This document shows positions 1-7,227 of a stretch of 64,000 nt of DNA, piece by piece. How positions within the stretch are numbered: the stretch's first letter is position 1; the number at the start of each line of letters is the position of its first letter. The DNA comes from Nostoc sp. TCL26-01. Its GTDB lineage: Bacteria > Cyanobacteriota > Cyanobacteriia > Cyanobacteriales > Nostocaceae. The DNA lies in contig NZ_CP040297.1 of NCBI RefSeq assembly GCF_013393945.1, positions 5,550,001 through 5,614,000 of the forward strand, read 5' to 3'. Below the pieces are notes generated by a model. It saw only the letters and a program-made list of their open reading frames with translations. It did not search any database and was not told the DNA's origin. The position numbers and the translations under genes were made by a program.

Positions 1-643
1 CATCTAGATGTCGTAAAGCCGAAATCACCAACCCAGACACGATAAGCAACAGTAATACACCCATCGCTTGAAAAAATTGTTGCAAATTAATCCGGATACT
101 CCATTTGAATAACAGCATCCCTATTAAGACTGCCATACTTAATCCAGCGATCGCTCCCACTACAGGTATCCAGCCTTCGGAAAACTTAGCAACGATAAAC
201 ACAGCCGTCTCTAAGCCTTCTCGAAATACAGCAATAAAAATCAGGCTAAAAATTGCCCAGGCTGCTTTGTGATTTTGCTCTAAAGCACTTTTCACCGAGC
301 CTGCAATTTCGGCTTTGAGAAATTTAGCTTGTTGTGTCATCCAAATTAACATCCAACTGAGCATAGCGATCGCAATTACACCCAGTCCCATCTCAAATAA
401 TTGTTTGAAAACAGGTGCATAGATATACTCAGATGTCTGCAAGCCTTGGATACCTAAATTTAGCAACAAACCAACTACAAAACTAGCTACAGTCGCACTC
501 AAAATTCCTAAATATACCCAACGATGCAGTTTTTGCTGTTCCGCCTGCTGTAAACAGGCAAAAACAATCCCGACAACTAAAGCAGCTTCTACACCTTCTC
601 TCAAGGTGATCAAAAAAGTTGGTAACGCAGCACTCCAATTCAT
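1..643 (-). CDS. FTR1-family high-affinity iron permease (partial, 3' end outside window)
   Basis: Polytopic inner-membrane iron permease of the FTR1/EfeU type, which imports ferric iron. Reading the minus strand from ATG at 643 gives a product starting MNWSAALPTFLITLREGVEA. Two copies of the family REGxE iron-binding motif are visible: REGVEA near residue 16 and REGLET near residue 145, each inside a hydrophobic helix. At least five membrane segments are seen before the window ends; the stop codon lies outside. The start ATG overlaps the stop of the upstream DUF2887 gene as ATGA, so translation is probably coupled. Family assignment is firm. The metal is inferred from the family, and pairing with a DUF2887 protein is unusual. 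Confidence 0.88.
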   Translation of the reverse strand, partial: MNWSAALPTFLITLREGVEAALVVGIVFACLQQAEQQKLHRWVYLGILSATVASFVVGLLLNLGIQGLQTSEYIYAPVFKQLFEMGLGVIAIAMLSWMLIWMTQQAKFLKAEIAGSVKSALEQNHKAAWAIFSLIFIAVFREGLETAVFIVAKFSEGWIPVVGAIAGLSMAVLIGMLLFKWSIRINLQQFFQAMGVLLLLIVSGLVISALRHLD

Positions 644-1506
644 AAAATTACCGCTTGCTGCACTTGCTCCACTGTCAAATCTAAAGCACCTGCTATCTGT
701 TCCACACTCAACCCCAAAGCCAACAAACGAGGAATAGCTTCTAACTTTGCTTCTTGTCTACCTTCTTGTCTACCTTCTTGTCTACCTTCTTGTCTACCTT
801 CTTGTATTCCTATTTGTCTACCTTCTTGTCTTCCCTCTGCTAGTCCATCTTCCTTGATAGACTGATACATTCTGGTTTTTTTGAATTCGTCATCTATGCC
901 TAACATAGCTGCTACCTCCTCTCGGCTTAAGTTGGTAAATTTGTATAGCAAGATCGTTTCTATCAATTCTACAATTTGTTTTTTGTTGACTTCATCTGTT
1001 AATTCTTGCTTTGCCTGTATAATCAGTCGTCTTCCTTGATCAATTGCTGCTGCTTCACTGGCAATGATTAATTGCACAATTGCCAATTGCAGGGGTTTTT
1101 CGGTGGCTGTACCTAATTCGTCTAAATAAATACGCTGTACTTGAAAACTATCCAACATCAAACGATAAGGTTCTTGATCATCTGTTTCTATGATGCGTTG
1201 GGGATAAATGACAACAGCACGCCAAAAATTTACAGATGGATTTTGCCGCAGGTACAGATGGATTTCGGCAAAGAAGCGCCGATAAAATTTGGCATCTAGC
1301 TGAAACTGGACTTCAACAAAATAGAGTGGTTCTTCTCTGGTTTCAGTTACAGGTTTAAATACTCCATCAATGCGGAAGGCGGTTTCCTTGACTTCAATTG
1401 ACACAAACTCATAAGTATTTGGGTTAATCTCTGTGTTGCCAATAATGGCAAAAAATATACTTGGGAACGCCTGAAATAGGCTGTAGAATATTTTGTCTGT
1501 TTGCAC
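640..1506 (-). CDS. DUF2887 / Rpn-like PD-(D/E)XK family protein with repeated EGRQ tail
   Basis: 288 residues from a GTG start (1504-1506). Residues 1-130 resemble cyanobacterial DUF2887 proteins, which I place with the Rpn/transposase-like PD-(D/E)XK nuclease fold: the RIDGVF and YFVEVQFQ segments look like the D...ExQ core. A helical linker follows, then an EGRQ-rich tail at about 225-255 encoded by a 12-bp tandem repeat, and a short HTH-like C-terminus (LLALGLSVEQIAGALDLTVEQV). The tail repeats are typical of this family and probably vary in number. The gene ends in a 4-base overlap with the FTR1 start. Its cellular role is unknown; nuclease activity is inferred only from the fold. Confidence 0.75.
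   Translation of the reverse strand: MQTDKIFYSLFQAFPSIFFAIIGNTEINPNTYEFVSIEVKETAFRIDGVFKPVTETREEPLYFVEVQFQLDAKFYRRFFAEIHLYLRQNPSVNFWRAVVIYPQRIIETDDQEPYRLMLDSFQVQRIYLDELGTATEKPLQLAIVQLIIASEAAAIDQGRRLIIQAKQELTDEVNKKQIVELIETILLYKFTNLSREEVAAMLGIDDEFKKTRMYQSIKEDGLAEGRQEGRQIGIQEGRQEGRQEGRQEGRQEAKLEAIPRLLALGLSVEQIAGALDLTVEQVQQAVIL
750..834. repeat. 12-bp tandem repeat inside the DUF2887 gene
   Basis: About seven near-identical 12-bp units (plus-strand CCTTCTTGTCTA). The length is a multiple of three, so unit gain or loss changes only the number of EGRQ tetrapeptides. Confidence 0.85.
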
Positions 1507-1571
1507 CTGGATTTAAGCAATTAGTGAAGTAGGAAGAAAAATGTACGACGACGACCTGAACTGAAAAAATA

Positions 1572-2168
1572 TTAAGATACAAAGCTTGTTAACATACCTA
1601 GCAGTTGATTAACCGGAGGTATATTATACTCCAGCAACCCGATGGTAACAATAGTTGCTTCTAATTTTAGAAATTTCCAGCGATCGCCTGTAGTGACGGT
1701 TCCGTAAATTGTGGGAATGGGAGTCTGATTTTGTTGATTAAATTTTTGAGCAGCAATCATAGACGCAATACACTGTCCTAACCCAGCATTTAAGTCTTCT
1801 CTTTTGGCTTCCACTATTACCACTGCTGGAGCTTCAATAAATAATTGTTCTGTTGATTTACTAATTAGAAAATCACAAACTCCGTTTAGCCCTAGCGAAG
1901 AATCAACAGTGAAATCAGTGCCGGAAAATAAGCTAATTTGGTTGGATAGCTTATCTTTAATTTCTAAAAGAACTGGAGAGATCAACCATTCAGACCTGGC
2001 TTTTTCTGTATTCACTGCTAGAGCTAATGGTAAGTGCTTTTCCAGAAATATGGATAAAAACTCGCTAGGAGTTATGGGTTCAATTTCCTCAAGAAATGTG
2101 GGACGCTCAACTATGGTGAGGTTAAATTCAGCTTTCACTTTCTTGAGGGTGAAATCGCTGTAAGACAT
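1572..2168 (-). CDS. Conserved hypothetical protein, PD-(D/E)XK-like
   Basis: About 198 residues when started at the ATG at 2168 (MSYSDFTLKK). That ATG is preceded by CAGGTAAA on the minus strand and removes an unlikely nine-residue extension. I do not recognise a named family. The middle contains LNGVCDFLISKS followed by VVIVEAKRED, the spacing expected of a D...ExK nuclease-like core, and the protein ends in mixed alpha/beta sequence (TPIPTIYGTVTTGDRWKFLK). This style is common in cyanobacterial proteins of unknown function related to restriction-like folds. It stands alone: 65 bp separate it from the DUF2887 gene, and the repeat region lies upstream. Function unknown. Confidence 0.6.
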   Translation of the reverse strand: MSYSDFTLKKVKAEFNLTIVERPTFLEEIEPITPSEFLSIFLEKHLPLALAVNTEKARSEWLISPVLLEIKDKLSNQISLFSGTDFTVDSSLGLNGVCDFLISKSTEQLFIEAPAVVIVEAKREDLNAGLGQCIASMIAAQKFNQQNQTPIPTIYGTVTTGDRWKFLKLEATIVTIGLLEYNIPPVNQLLGMLTSFVS

Positions 2169-2423
2169 AAGTTTACCTGTTGTACAACCGTACAAGGAAG
2201 CAACGCGAAAAAGTAATATCCTCGTGAAATAGGCAGAGGGAGCAGGGGGAGCAAAGAGACATTTTCAGTACTTTTTACTACCGAAATGGATTGCTCATAC
2301 ACTTATTTCTTTTTCTTCCCCTTCCTCCCCTGCTTCCGCATCTCACAAAATTGCATTGCTCCCTGTGCAATCCATCTCTACTAGAATATAGGTTATCTCC
2401 AATCAAAACGAAAAATTAGCTTG

Positions 2424-2572
2424 TGCATCATCTCACTTCAGAACACGAAGCTTCAGGTTTTTAAGATGAGCGTAGGCGTAGCCCGCCGCAGGCATAGCCC
2501 TTACAACCCCATCATCCCACCTCAGAACACGAAGCGAAGCTTCAAGTTTTTAAGATGAGCGATGCTCTTCTT
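2424..2572. repeat. Two dispersed copies of the 63-bp repeat, the junction carrying a nested second repeat
   Basis: Two copies of the unit with core CACTTCAGAACACGAAGCTT followed by CAGGTTTTTAAGATGAGCG occur here. Between them the expected GCGATCGC site is replaced by a GTAGGCGTAGCCCGCCGCAG-type segment (2470-2498), a repeat I recognise as common in Nostocales. In the second copy GCGAA is duplicated next to the AAGCTT. The same unit recurs at 3163-3207 and five times in tandem at 3687-3988. The rest of the 2196-2690 gap holds A/T- and GGGAGCA-rich sequence with no gene that I can support. Confidence 0.8.
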
Positions 2573-2647
2573 GTTTTGAGGTGAGGCGATCGCATTAATC
2601 TAGTCAAGAGAAGCAGTAGAGAAAATTTAAAAACTTAATTGACAAAC

Positions 2648-2684
2648 TTGACACATACTCATTAGCATTGTATTAGATGCTAAT
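2648..2684 (+). promoter_or_regulatory. Putative promoter with operator palindrome for the Phd-like antitoxin
   Basis: TTGACA at 2648-2653 and TATTAG at 2671-2676 are 17 bp apart, a good sigma70-type promoter. A perfect inverted repeat, ATTAGCAT (2661-2668) and ATGCTAAT (2677-2684), straddles the -10. Antitoxins of this class usually autorepress at such sites. The ATG of the antitoxin follows 12 bp downstream. Confidence 0.55.
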
Positions 2685-2695
2685 TAAATGTTTTT

Positions 2696-3100
2696 ATGAT
2701 AAACATCTCCAGAGATATACATTCTCTCACCGAGTTTAAACGTAATACTACTGAGTTTTTGCAGCAAATTAAGCAAACAAAACAACCCTTAGTGCTGACT
2801 GTTAATGGCAAAGCAGAGTTAGTTGTTCAAGATGCAGAATCTTATCAGGAACTTTTAGATGCTGCTGAGTTGGTAGAAACTTTAAAGGGCATTAAACAAG
2901 GTTTGGAACAGATGCAGGAAGGTAAAGGGACAAAAGCAGAAGATTTTTTCAATGAAATAGAACAAGAAATCCGTGATTTCTTGCCAAAACACCATAGACA
3001 ACGTAATGAAGTGCTTGCGCGTATTCGTCAACGGGCGGAAGCTTTACCAATAGAAGCCGAAAGCCGGGTGCAAACTTGGAAATCAGCAGAACAATCCTGA
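2696..3100 (+). CDS. Phd/YefM-family antitoxin
   Basis: 134 residues. The N-terminus (MINISRDIHSLTEFKRNTTE, then LVLTVNGKAELVVQDAESYQELLD) is the classic Phd/YefM DNA-binding fold that represses its own operon and neutralises a partner toxin. The family is usually 80-95 residues; here a charged C-terminal extension continues from about 90 to 134, perhaps a second binding segment. Its TGA overlaps the ATG of a PIN toxin start (TGATG, 3098-3102), the normal antitoxin-toxin coupling, but that toxin is truncated (next feature). A strong promoter/operator lies upstream. The antitoxin frame is open and looks intact. Family call is firm; current function without a toxin is uncertain. Confidence 0.85.
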   Translation: MINISRDIHSLTEFKRNTTEFLQQIKQTKQPLVLTVNGKAELVVQDAESYQELLDAAELVETLKGIKQGLEQMQEGKGTKAEDFFNEIEQEIRDFLPKHHRQRNEVLARIRQRAEALPIEAESRVQTWKSAEQS

Positions 3101-3216
3101 TGGTGATTGATACGATGGTGTTTGCCTATGCGCTCTTGCACGTAGAGGACAGATATGAACAGGCGATCGCCTTTTCAACCCCATCATTCCACCTCAGAAC
3201 ACGAAGTTTTCAGTAA
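3100..3216 (+). pseudogene. PIN-domain toxin, 5' fragment disrupted by a repeat unit
   Basis: The frame opens at ATG 3100-3102, overlapping the antitoxin stop, and begins MVIDTMVFAYALLHVEDRYE, which matches the first strand and acidic residue of PIN ribonucleases (VIDTNVFAYALL type). After about 21 residues it runs into a copy of the 63-bp repeat (AIAFSTPSFHLRTRSFQ, stop at 3214). The remaining roughly 100 residues, including the other catalytic acids, are absent. It cannot encode an active PIN nuclease. The fragment call rests on the motif and the overlapping gene order. Confidence 0.72.
3163..3207. repeat. Partial copy of the 63-bp repeat within the PIN fragment
   Basis: GCGATCGCCTTTTCAACCCC followed by ATCATTCCACCTCAGAACAC matches the left two-thirds of the tandem units at 3687-3988. 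It begins exactly where PIN similarity ends. Confidence 0.75.
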
Positions 3217-3244
3217 AATCGTAGTACAAACATCTAAACCTACG

Positions 3245-3439
3245 ATGGAAACTAATTTTGTAATTAATGAAAAGCTGCTAGATGAAGCAATTAGAGTCAC
3301 TGGACTTAAGACGACACAAGAAGTAATTGAATTTGGACTGAAAACACTGATTAAACTAAAGCAGCAAGAAAAAATCAAGGCTTATCGAGGTAATCTCAAA
3401 TGGGAAGGCAACCTTGATGAGAGCAGAACAAATTCATGA
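3245..3439 (+). CDS. VapB-type antitoxin (DUF2191-like)
   Basis: 64 residues from ATG 3245. METNFVINEKLLDEAIRVTG then LKTTQEVIEFGLKTLIKLKQ is a ribbon-helix-helix antitoxin of the VapB/DUF2191 type. It should dimerise, bind the operon operator, and hold the VapC toxin through its C-terminal tail (YRGNLKWEGNLDE). An upstream in-frame ATG at 3155 would add 30 residues made of PIN-fragment and repeat sequence, so I reject it. The stop overlaps the VapC start as ATGA (3436-3439). The gene is complete, but the toxin after it is cut after 15 codons. Confidence 0.85.
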   Translation: METNFVINEKLLDEAIRVTGLKTTQEVIEFGLKTLIKLKQQEKIKAYRGNLKWEGNLDESRTNS

Positions 3440-3483
3440 TTCTTGTCGATTCAAGTGTATGGATAGACTATTTCAAACGATGA
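3436..3483 (+). pseudogene. VapC (PIN) toxin, first 15 codons only
   Basis: ATG 3436 reads MILVDSSVWIDYFKR and then TGA at 3481. LVDSSVWIDYF is the standard VapC opening with the first catalytic Asp. A complete VapC has about 130 residues, so nearly all of it is missing. The break lies at about 3471-3485, where it meets the start of a second, oppositely oriented PIN gene. Confidence 0.78.
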
Positions 3484-3517
3484 AACTAGCATCCACACAA
3501 ATAAATTGTCTGGTCAT
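3473..3517 (-). pseudogene. Second PIN toxin, first 14 codons only, facing the VapC fragment
   Basis: On the minus strand, ATG 3517 reads MTRQFICVDASFIV and then TGA. CVDASFIV is another PIN-domain opening (VDASFIVxLL type). It overlaps the stop of the upstream small gene by ATGA (3514-3517), as toxins usually do with their antitoxins. The two PIN starts are convergent and share the same 11 bp, which implies that one deletion removed both toxin bodies. Confidence 0.65.
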
Positions 3518-3894
3518 AACTGTTCTTTGCTGGGAAACAAATCTTCGCTCAATTGTTGATCCCGTTCTTCTCGCATTTGGTGAATGATTTGGTCAATCTC
3601 TAGTTCAAAGGGTTGATTGTTACGCCGTTGCTGGATAGCTTGAGCATTAGATAAAATTCTTGATCGTAAGTTTTGCCAATTAGAATGAGCAATCGCCTTC
3701 ATCACCCCATCATCCCACTTCAGAACACAAAGCTTCAGGTTTTTAAGATAAGCAATCGCCTTCATCACCCCATCATCCCACTTCAGAACACAAAGCTTCA
3801 GGTTTTTTAGATGAGCGATCGCCTTCATAACTCGATTATTCCACTTCCGAACACGAAGCTTCAAGTTTTTAGAGTGAGCGATCGCCTTCATCAC
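3514..3894 (-). CDS. Small antitoxin-like protein whose 5' end is built from 63-bp repeats
   Basis: The frame from 3894 gives 126 residues: three and a half copies of a 21-residue unit (MKAIAHLKNLKLCVLKWDDG with variants), then a unique 56-residue part (NWQNLRSRILSNAQAIQQRR onward, containing MREERDQQL). The shortest version starts at the ATG in the last unit (3702, 62 residues). The unique part looks like a small cyanobacterial antitoxin, and its stop overlaps a PIN start. I do not recognise the family by name. Because each repeat unit is exactly 63 bp and carries an in-frame ATG, the repeats extend the frame without breaking it. Whether the repeat peptide is translated is unknown. Confidence 0.5.
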   Translation of the reverse strand: MMKAIAHSKNLKLRVRKWNNRVMKAIAHLKNLKLCVLKWDDGVMKAIAYLKNLKLCVLKWDDGVMKAIAHSNWQNLRSRILSNAQAIQQRRNNQPFELEIDQIIHQMREERDQQLSEDLFPSKEQL

Positions 3895-3988
3895 CCCATC
3901 ATCTCACTTCCGAACACGAAGCTTCAGGTTTTTAAGGTGAGCGATCGCCCTCACAACTCCATCATTCCAGTTCAGAACACGAATCTTG
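3687..3988. repeat. Tandem array of the 63-bp repeat (about 4.8 units)
   Basis: Units start at 3687, 3750, 3813, 3876 and 3939, spacing exactly 63 bp, the last incomplete. Each carries GCGATCGCC (or GCAATCGCC), CATCACCCCATCATCCCACT, AGAACACGAAGCTTC and a TTTTTAAGATGAG end. There are no unique spacers, so this is not a CRISPR. Divergence between units is about 5-15%. Confidence 0.92.
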
Positions 3989-4027
3989 GAGATAAAAGCT
4001 TGATTGATGAGGTTGGGAACTTGAATA

Positions 4028-5782
4028 TTACTGTTCTGATTGAAGAGAATCGCGCAAATTTGCTAAATTGTTACGTACAGTCACAGTTTTGGGATGATCT
4101 ACCCCTAATCGTAGTTCTCGAATTTTCAAAGCTTGACTGTACAAAGGTTCGGCTTCACTGTATCTGCCTTGGGAGTCGTAGAGTCCCGCTAGGTTGTTGA
4201 GACTCATGGCGACAGAGGGATGTTCTTCTCCCAGCAGCTTGCGGTAGAGTGCTAAAGCTTGGACGTACAAAGGTTCGGCTTCGCTGTATTTGCCTTGGGA
4301 GTCGTAGAGATACGCGAGGTTGTTGAGGCTAGTGGCGACAGAGGGATGTTCTTCTCCCAGCAGCTTGCGCCTAAGTGCTAAAGCTTGGATGTATAAAGGT
4401 TCGGCTTCGCTGTCTCTGCCTTGGGATTCGTAGAGTCCCGCTAGGTTGTTGAGGCTAGTGGCGACATGGGGATGTTCTTCTCCCAGCAGCTTGCGGCAGA
4501 GTGCTAAAGCTTGGATGTACAAAGGTTCGGCTTCGCTGTCTCTGCCTTGGGATTCGTAGAGTCCCGCGAGGTTGTTGAGGCTCATGGCAACATCGGGATG
4601 TTCTTCTCCCAGCAGCTTGCGGTAGAGTGCTAAAGCTTGGACGTACAAAGGTTCGGCTTCGCTGTATCTGCCTTGGGAGTCGTAGAGTCCCGCTAGGTTG
4701 TTGAGACTCATGGCGACATCGGGGTGTTCTTCTCCCAGCAGCTTGCGCCTAAGTGCTAAAGCTTGGATGTACAAAGGTTCGGCTTCGCTGTATCTGCCTT
4801 GGGATTTGTAGAGATACGCTAAGTTGTTGAGGCTCATAGCGACAGAGGGATGTTCTTCTCCCAGCAGTTTGCGATAAAGTGCTAAAGCTTGGATGTACAA
4901 AGGTTCGGCTTCGCTATATCTGCCTTGGGAGTCGTAGAGAGACGCTAGGTTGTTGAGGCTAGTGGCTAACTCTTTCTCTAAACCTAACTGTTTTTGCAAT
5001 TCTACAGCCTTGTTTAAATACTTAATTCCTAATTCTTGCTCTTTTTTATAATCTTGACACTCACCCCGGTCAAGTCTTTTTCGATAAATATCTCCTAAGC
5101 TAAAGTATAAAGTCGCTAAAGTTGTATCTTTAACACGTCGCTGTTCAGCATCTTGAATAAAACTTTGCAAGTCTTCTATGGGTAATAAATAATCATTTTC
5201 ATCATCAAAACCTGAAATCTCATGATCACTGAAAGCAAAACGAATTGGCTCTAATTCTCTCCCAGAAATAGTATTCTTCTTCCTAGACACAAACCGAAAA
5301 ACACCATTGCGCCAACTCCAAAAATCAGGTGTTTTTTTAATTAACTCAATTAATATTTGATTAGTCACCCATAAGACGATCGCAAAGGGAAATTCCCTTA
5401 ATCCTTCCCTAGTCCACTGCAAGTAACCGAAAAAAATCTCTTGTTCGGAACGTTCCTCACCCAGTTTGAGAAAATAAAGCTGTTCTGCACCAGTTACAGT
5501 AATTACTGCTGGGTGATGTTGTCGCAAATATTCTTCACTTTTCACCAGTTGAGCAACAGCAGCCCTCAGACTCGGCTCACCCCTTGCCAATGTCACGCGA
5601 TAGCAACGGATGTTTGGTTGTAATTCTGCTTCATACTGAGCAATAATTTCATCACGAGAACTAGCATCATCACAAACGCCAATTAGTAAGTTTAAGCGAT
5701 GTGCTTTAGCTTCAATCGAAACAATTAAATCATCATAAGCATCTCTGTTTTCATCATCTGTTAATAAGTCTTCATCCATCAT
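4028..5782 (-). CDS. TPR (kinesin-light-chain type) protein, partner of the upstream ATPase
   Basis: 584 residues. Residues 1-200 form a mixed alpha/beta domain without a P-loop (LNLLIGVCDDASSRDEIIAQ, FPFAIVLWVTNQILIELIKK), resembling the nucleotide-binding half of STAND proteins but lacking a Walker A. A short helical linker leads to seven full 42-residue TPRs (pattern SLNNLAxLYxSQGRYSEAEP, LYIQALALYRKLLGEEHP) plus a partial eighth. The 126-bp DNA repeats are highly similar, a sign of recent expansion. The start overlaps the 3' end of the ATPase gene by 11 bp, so the two proteins are probably made together. The TPRs should bind partner proteins. A split NLR-like sensor is possible; no effector domain is visible. 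Confidence 0.8.
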   Translation of the reverse strand: MMDEDLLTDDENRDAYDDLIVSIEAKAHRLNLLIGVCDDASSRDEIIAQYEAELQPNIRCYRVTLARGEPSLRAAVAQLVKSEEYLRQHHPAVITVTGAEQLYFLKLGEERSEQEIFFGYLQWTREGLREFPFAIVLWVTNQILIELIKKTPDFWSWRNGVFRFVSRKKNTISGRELEPIRFAFSDHEISGFDDENDYLLPIEDLQSFIQDAEQRRVKDTTLATLYFSLGDIYRKRLDRGECQDYKKEQELGIKYLNKAVELQKQLGLEKELATSLNNLASLYDSQGRYSEAEPLYIQALALYRKLLGEEHPSVAMSLNNLAYLYKSQGRYSEAEPLYIQALALRRKLLGEEHPDVAMSLNNLAGLYDSQGRYSEAEPLYVQALALYRKLLGEEHPDVAMSLNNLAGLYESQGRDSEAEPLYIQALALCRKLLGEEHPHVATSLNNLAGLYESQGRDSEAEPLYIQALALRRKLLGEEHPSVATSLNNLAYLYDSQGKYSEAEPLYVQALALYRKLLGEEHPSVAMSLNNLAGLYDSQGRYSEAEPLYSQALKIRELRLGVDHPKTVTVRNNLANLRDSLQSEQ

Positions 5783-7064
5783 TAATCAACCCCCTACGTT
5801 TCAAAGTTTCTACAAGAATGGGGTGAACATCATACCAAGTTTCATCATTACGATATTCCAAAACATACAACCCATGCAGTAATTCTAAAAACTCCTGCTG
5901 TTGTACATCTTCCGGCTCGAACTGCTCATAAGTCACTTGCAAAATTTCAAAATCGTCTTTTCCTAAACGCATAGAAAGGTCATTACGAATTTGCTTAATT
6001 GCTTGCTCGATAATTTGGTCGTCAATGACAACTTTTTCTCCTGGTTTCTGCCTAATGAGTCGTAAACAAATCCGGCAACACCCATTAGCCAGCCGAATCA
6101 ACTCTCGCAACACTCCGCCACTGTAAACAACAATTTTCTCTGCGGCTGATTTATCTATTAGTTCACCAGAAATGCGTTTTTGTAATATTTCACATAAAAT
6201 ATTTGTAGCTTCACTTCGAGGCTGGGCATTAGGTAAGCGTTTGTCACTCTTAGCAAAAATTTTGATCACAGGCATGACCACAGTTTGATAATTAGTTTCT
6301 GCGCTAATAAGTGGCCAAAGAAAAGTGTCACACATGACTGCAATTGGAATAGTATAAATAATGCGAATATTCGGTTGAAACAGAGCTTTAATATTATCTC
6401 GATAAATATCGTTGACTCTTCCCAAATCTAGTTTATCCAAATCATCAATAATGACTATTACTTCTTTTTGAGCAGCGACTTGAATCAACGCGGCAATTTC
6501 ATTAATTCGGGCAACTAAATCCGAGATTTTGCGTTCAAATTCCTGGGTAATTTCCTCTCTAACTTTCGCATCAGCTTTTAATTGAGCTTTCAGAAAACTG
6601 AGTAAATCAAAACCCAACTCCAGCCCAGCCCCTAGCTCTACCTCTGTAGTCCGAGTCCGAGTGGCAAACCACCCATAGATTTGGTCTTTAGTAGTTTGAG
6701 GAATTTGTACTTTGCGGGCTTCGGCTTCAGACATTAAATTAAGAGCGATCGCAAACAAAATATTGATATGATTAACCGCCGACATTTCAATACTGTCAGC
6801 GATTGAAAATAAAACTACAAAATAATTATTTTGAATCTGTTTACTAAACTTAGCTAACAAAGAAGATTTACCACATCCCCGATGCCCCGTAAATACAATC
6901 TTGCCATCACCATTAGGGCTATCTTCAACTAATTGAATTAAGTCTGCTATTAAATCCTTACCATAATCTACTCGAAAATCTTCCATTGTTTTCTCTTCCA
7001 TCAAGGGAAACAATTCGAGATTGCTATACGCTTGCTGAAAAGACTTTAATAATTCCTCAGACAT
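5772..7064 (-). CDS. P-loop ATPase (AAA/KAP/STAND-like) paired with TPR protein
   Basis: 430 residues. Walker A is GHRGCGKSS near residue 60 and Walker B is VIVIIDDLDKL near 205. The region between (about 130-195) is helical and charged. The sensor region includes IRIIYTIPIAVMCDTF, and a winged-helix-like C-terminus ends LLHGLYVLEYRNDETWYDVH followed by PILVETLKRRG. This is the layout of an AAA/KAP-type regulatory ATPase with a C-terminal winged helix. No membrane segments are evident. It is the first gene of a two-gene unit with the TPR protein. The function is unknown; conflict or signalling roles are typical of such ATPases but are inference here. Confidence 0.75.
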   Translation of the reverse strand: MSEELLKSFQQAYSNLELFPLMEEKTMEDFRVDYGKDLIADLIQLVEDSPNGDGKIVFTGHRGCGKSSLLAKFSKQIQNNYFVVLFSIADSIEMSAVNHINILFAIALNLMSEAEARKVQIPQTTKDQIYGWFATRTRTTEVELGAGLELGFDLLSFLKAQLKADAKVREEITQEFERKISDLVARINEIAALIQVAAQKEVIVIIDDLDKLDLGRVNDIYRDNIKALFQPNIRIIYTIPIAVMCDTFLWPLISAETNYQTVVMPVIKIFAKSDKRLPNAQPRSEATNILCEILQKRISGELIDKSAAEKIVVYSGGVLRELIRLANGCCRICLRLIRQKPGEKVVIDDQIIEQAIKQIRNDLSMRLGKDDFEILQVTYEQFEPEDVQQQEFLELLHGLYVLEYRNDETWYDVHPILVETLKRRGLINDG

Positions 7065-7167
7065 AAGTGATCACCATACAACTTAACTATTCATTTCATC
7101 CTCATCTTTGCATGATTATAATTCTGTGCCTACATTTTTCAATCCTAACCATTTTCCAAAAACAATA

Positions 7168-7191
7168 CCCCTCTCCGCCACCGGAAAGGGG
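7168..7191 (-). terminator. Hairpin between ndhJ and the ATPase gene
   Basis: CCCCTCTCCG and CGGAAAGGGG pair with one mismatch around a CCAC loop. It lies just past the ndhJ stop and may end that transcript; no clear U-tract follows. The flanking 7196-7226 is a tandem CAGCACTCA-type repeat. Confidence 0.4.
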
Positions 7192-7227
7192 TTTACACTC
7201 AGCACTCACTACTCAGCACTCAGCACT

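Noticed and set aside
1804..2163. 119-residue plus-strand ORF
   Set aside because: Antisense of the PD-(D/E)XK-like gene; no recognisable domain and no ribosome site.
3155..3244. Upstream extension of the VapB-like frame
   Set aside because: These 30 codons are PIN-fragment and repeat DNA in another frame; the family start is at 3245.
3687..3988. Regular 63-bp units considered as a CRISPR array
   Set aside because: Units are contiguous with no unique spacers and no cas genes nearby; it is a tandem repeat.
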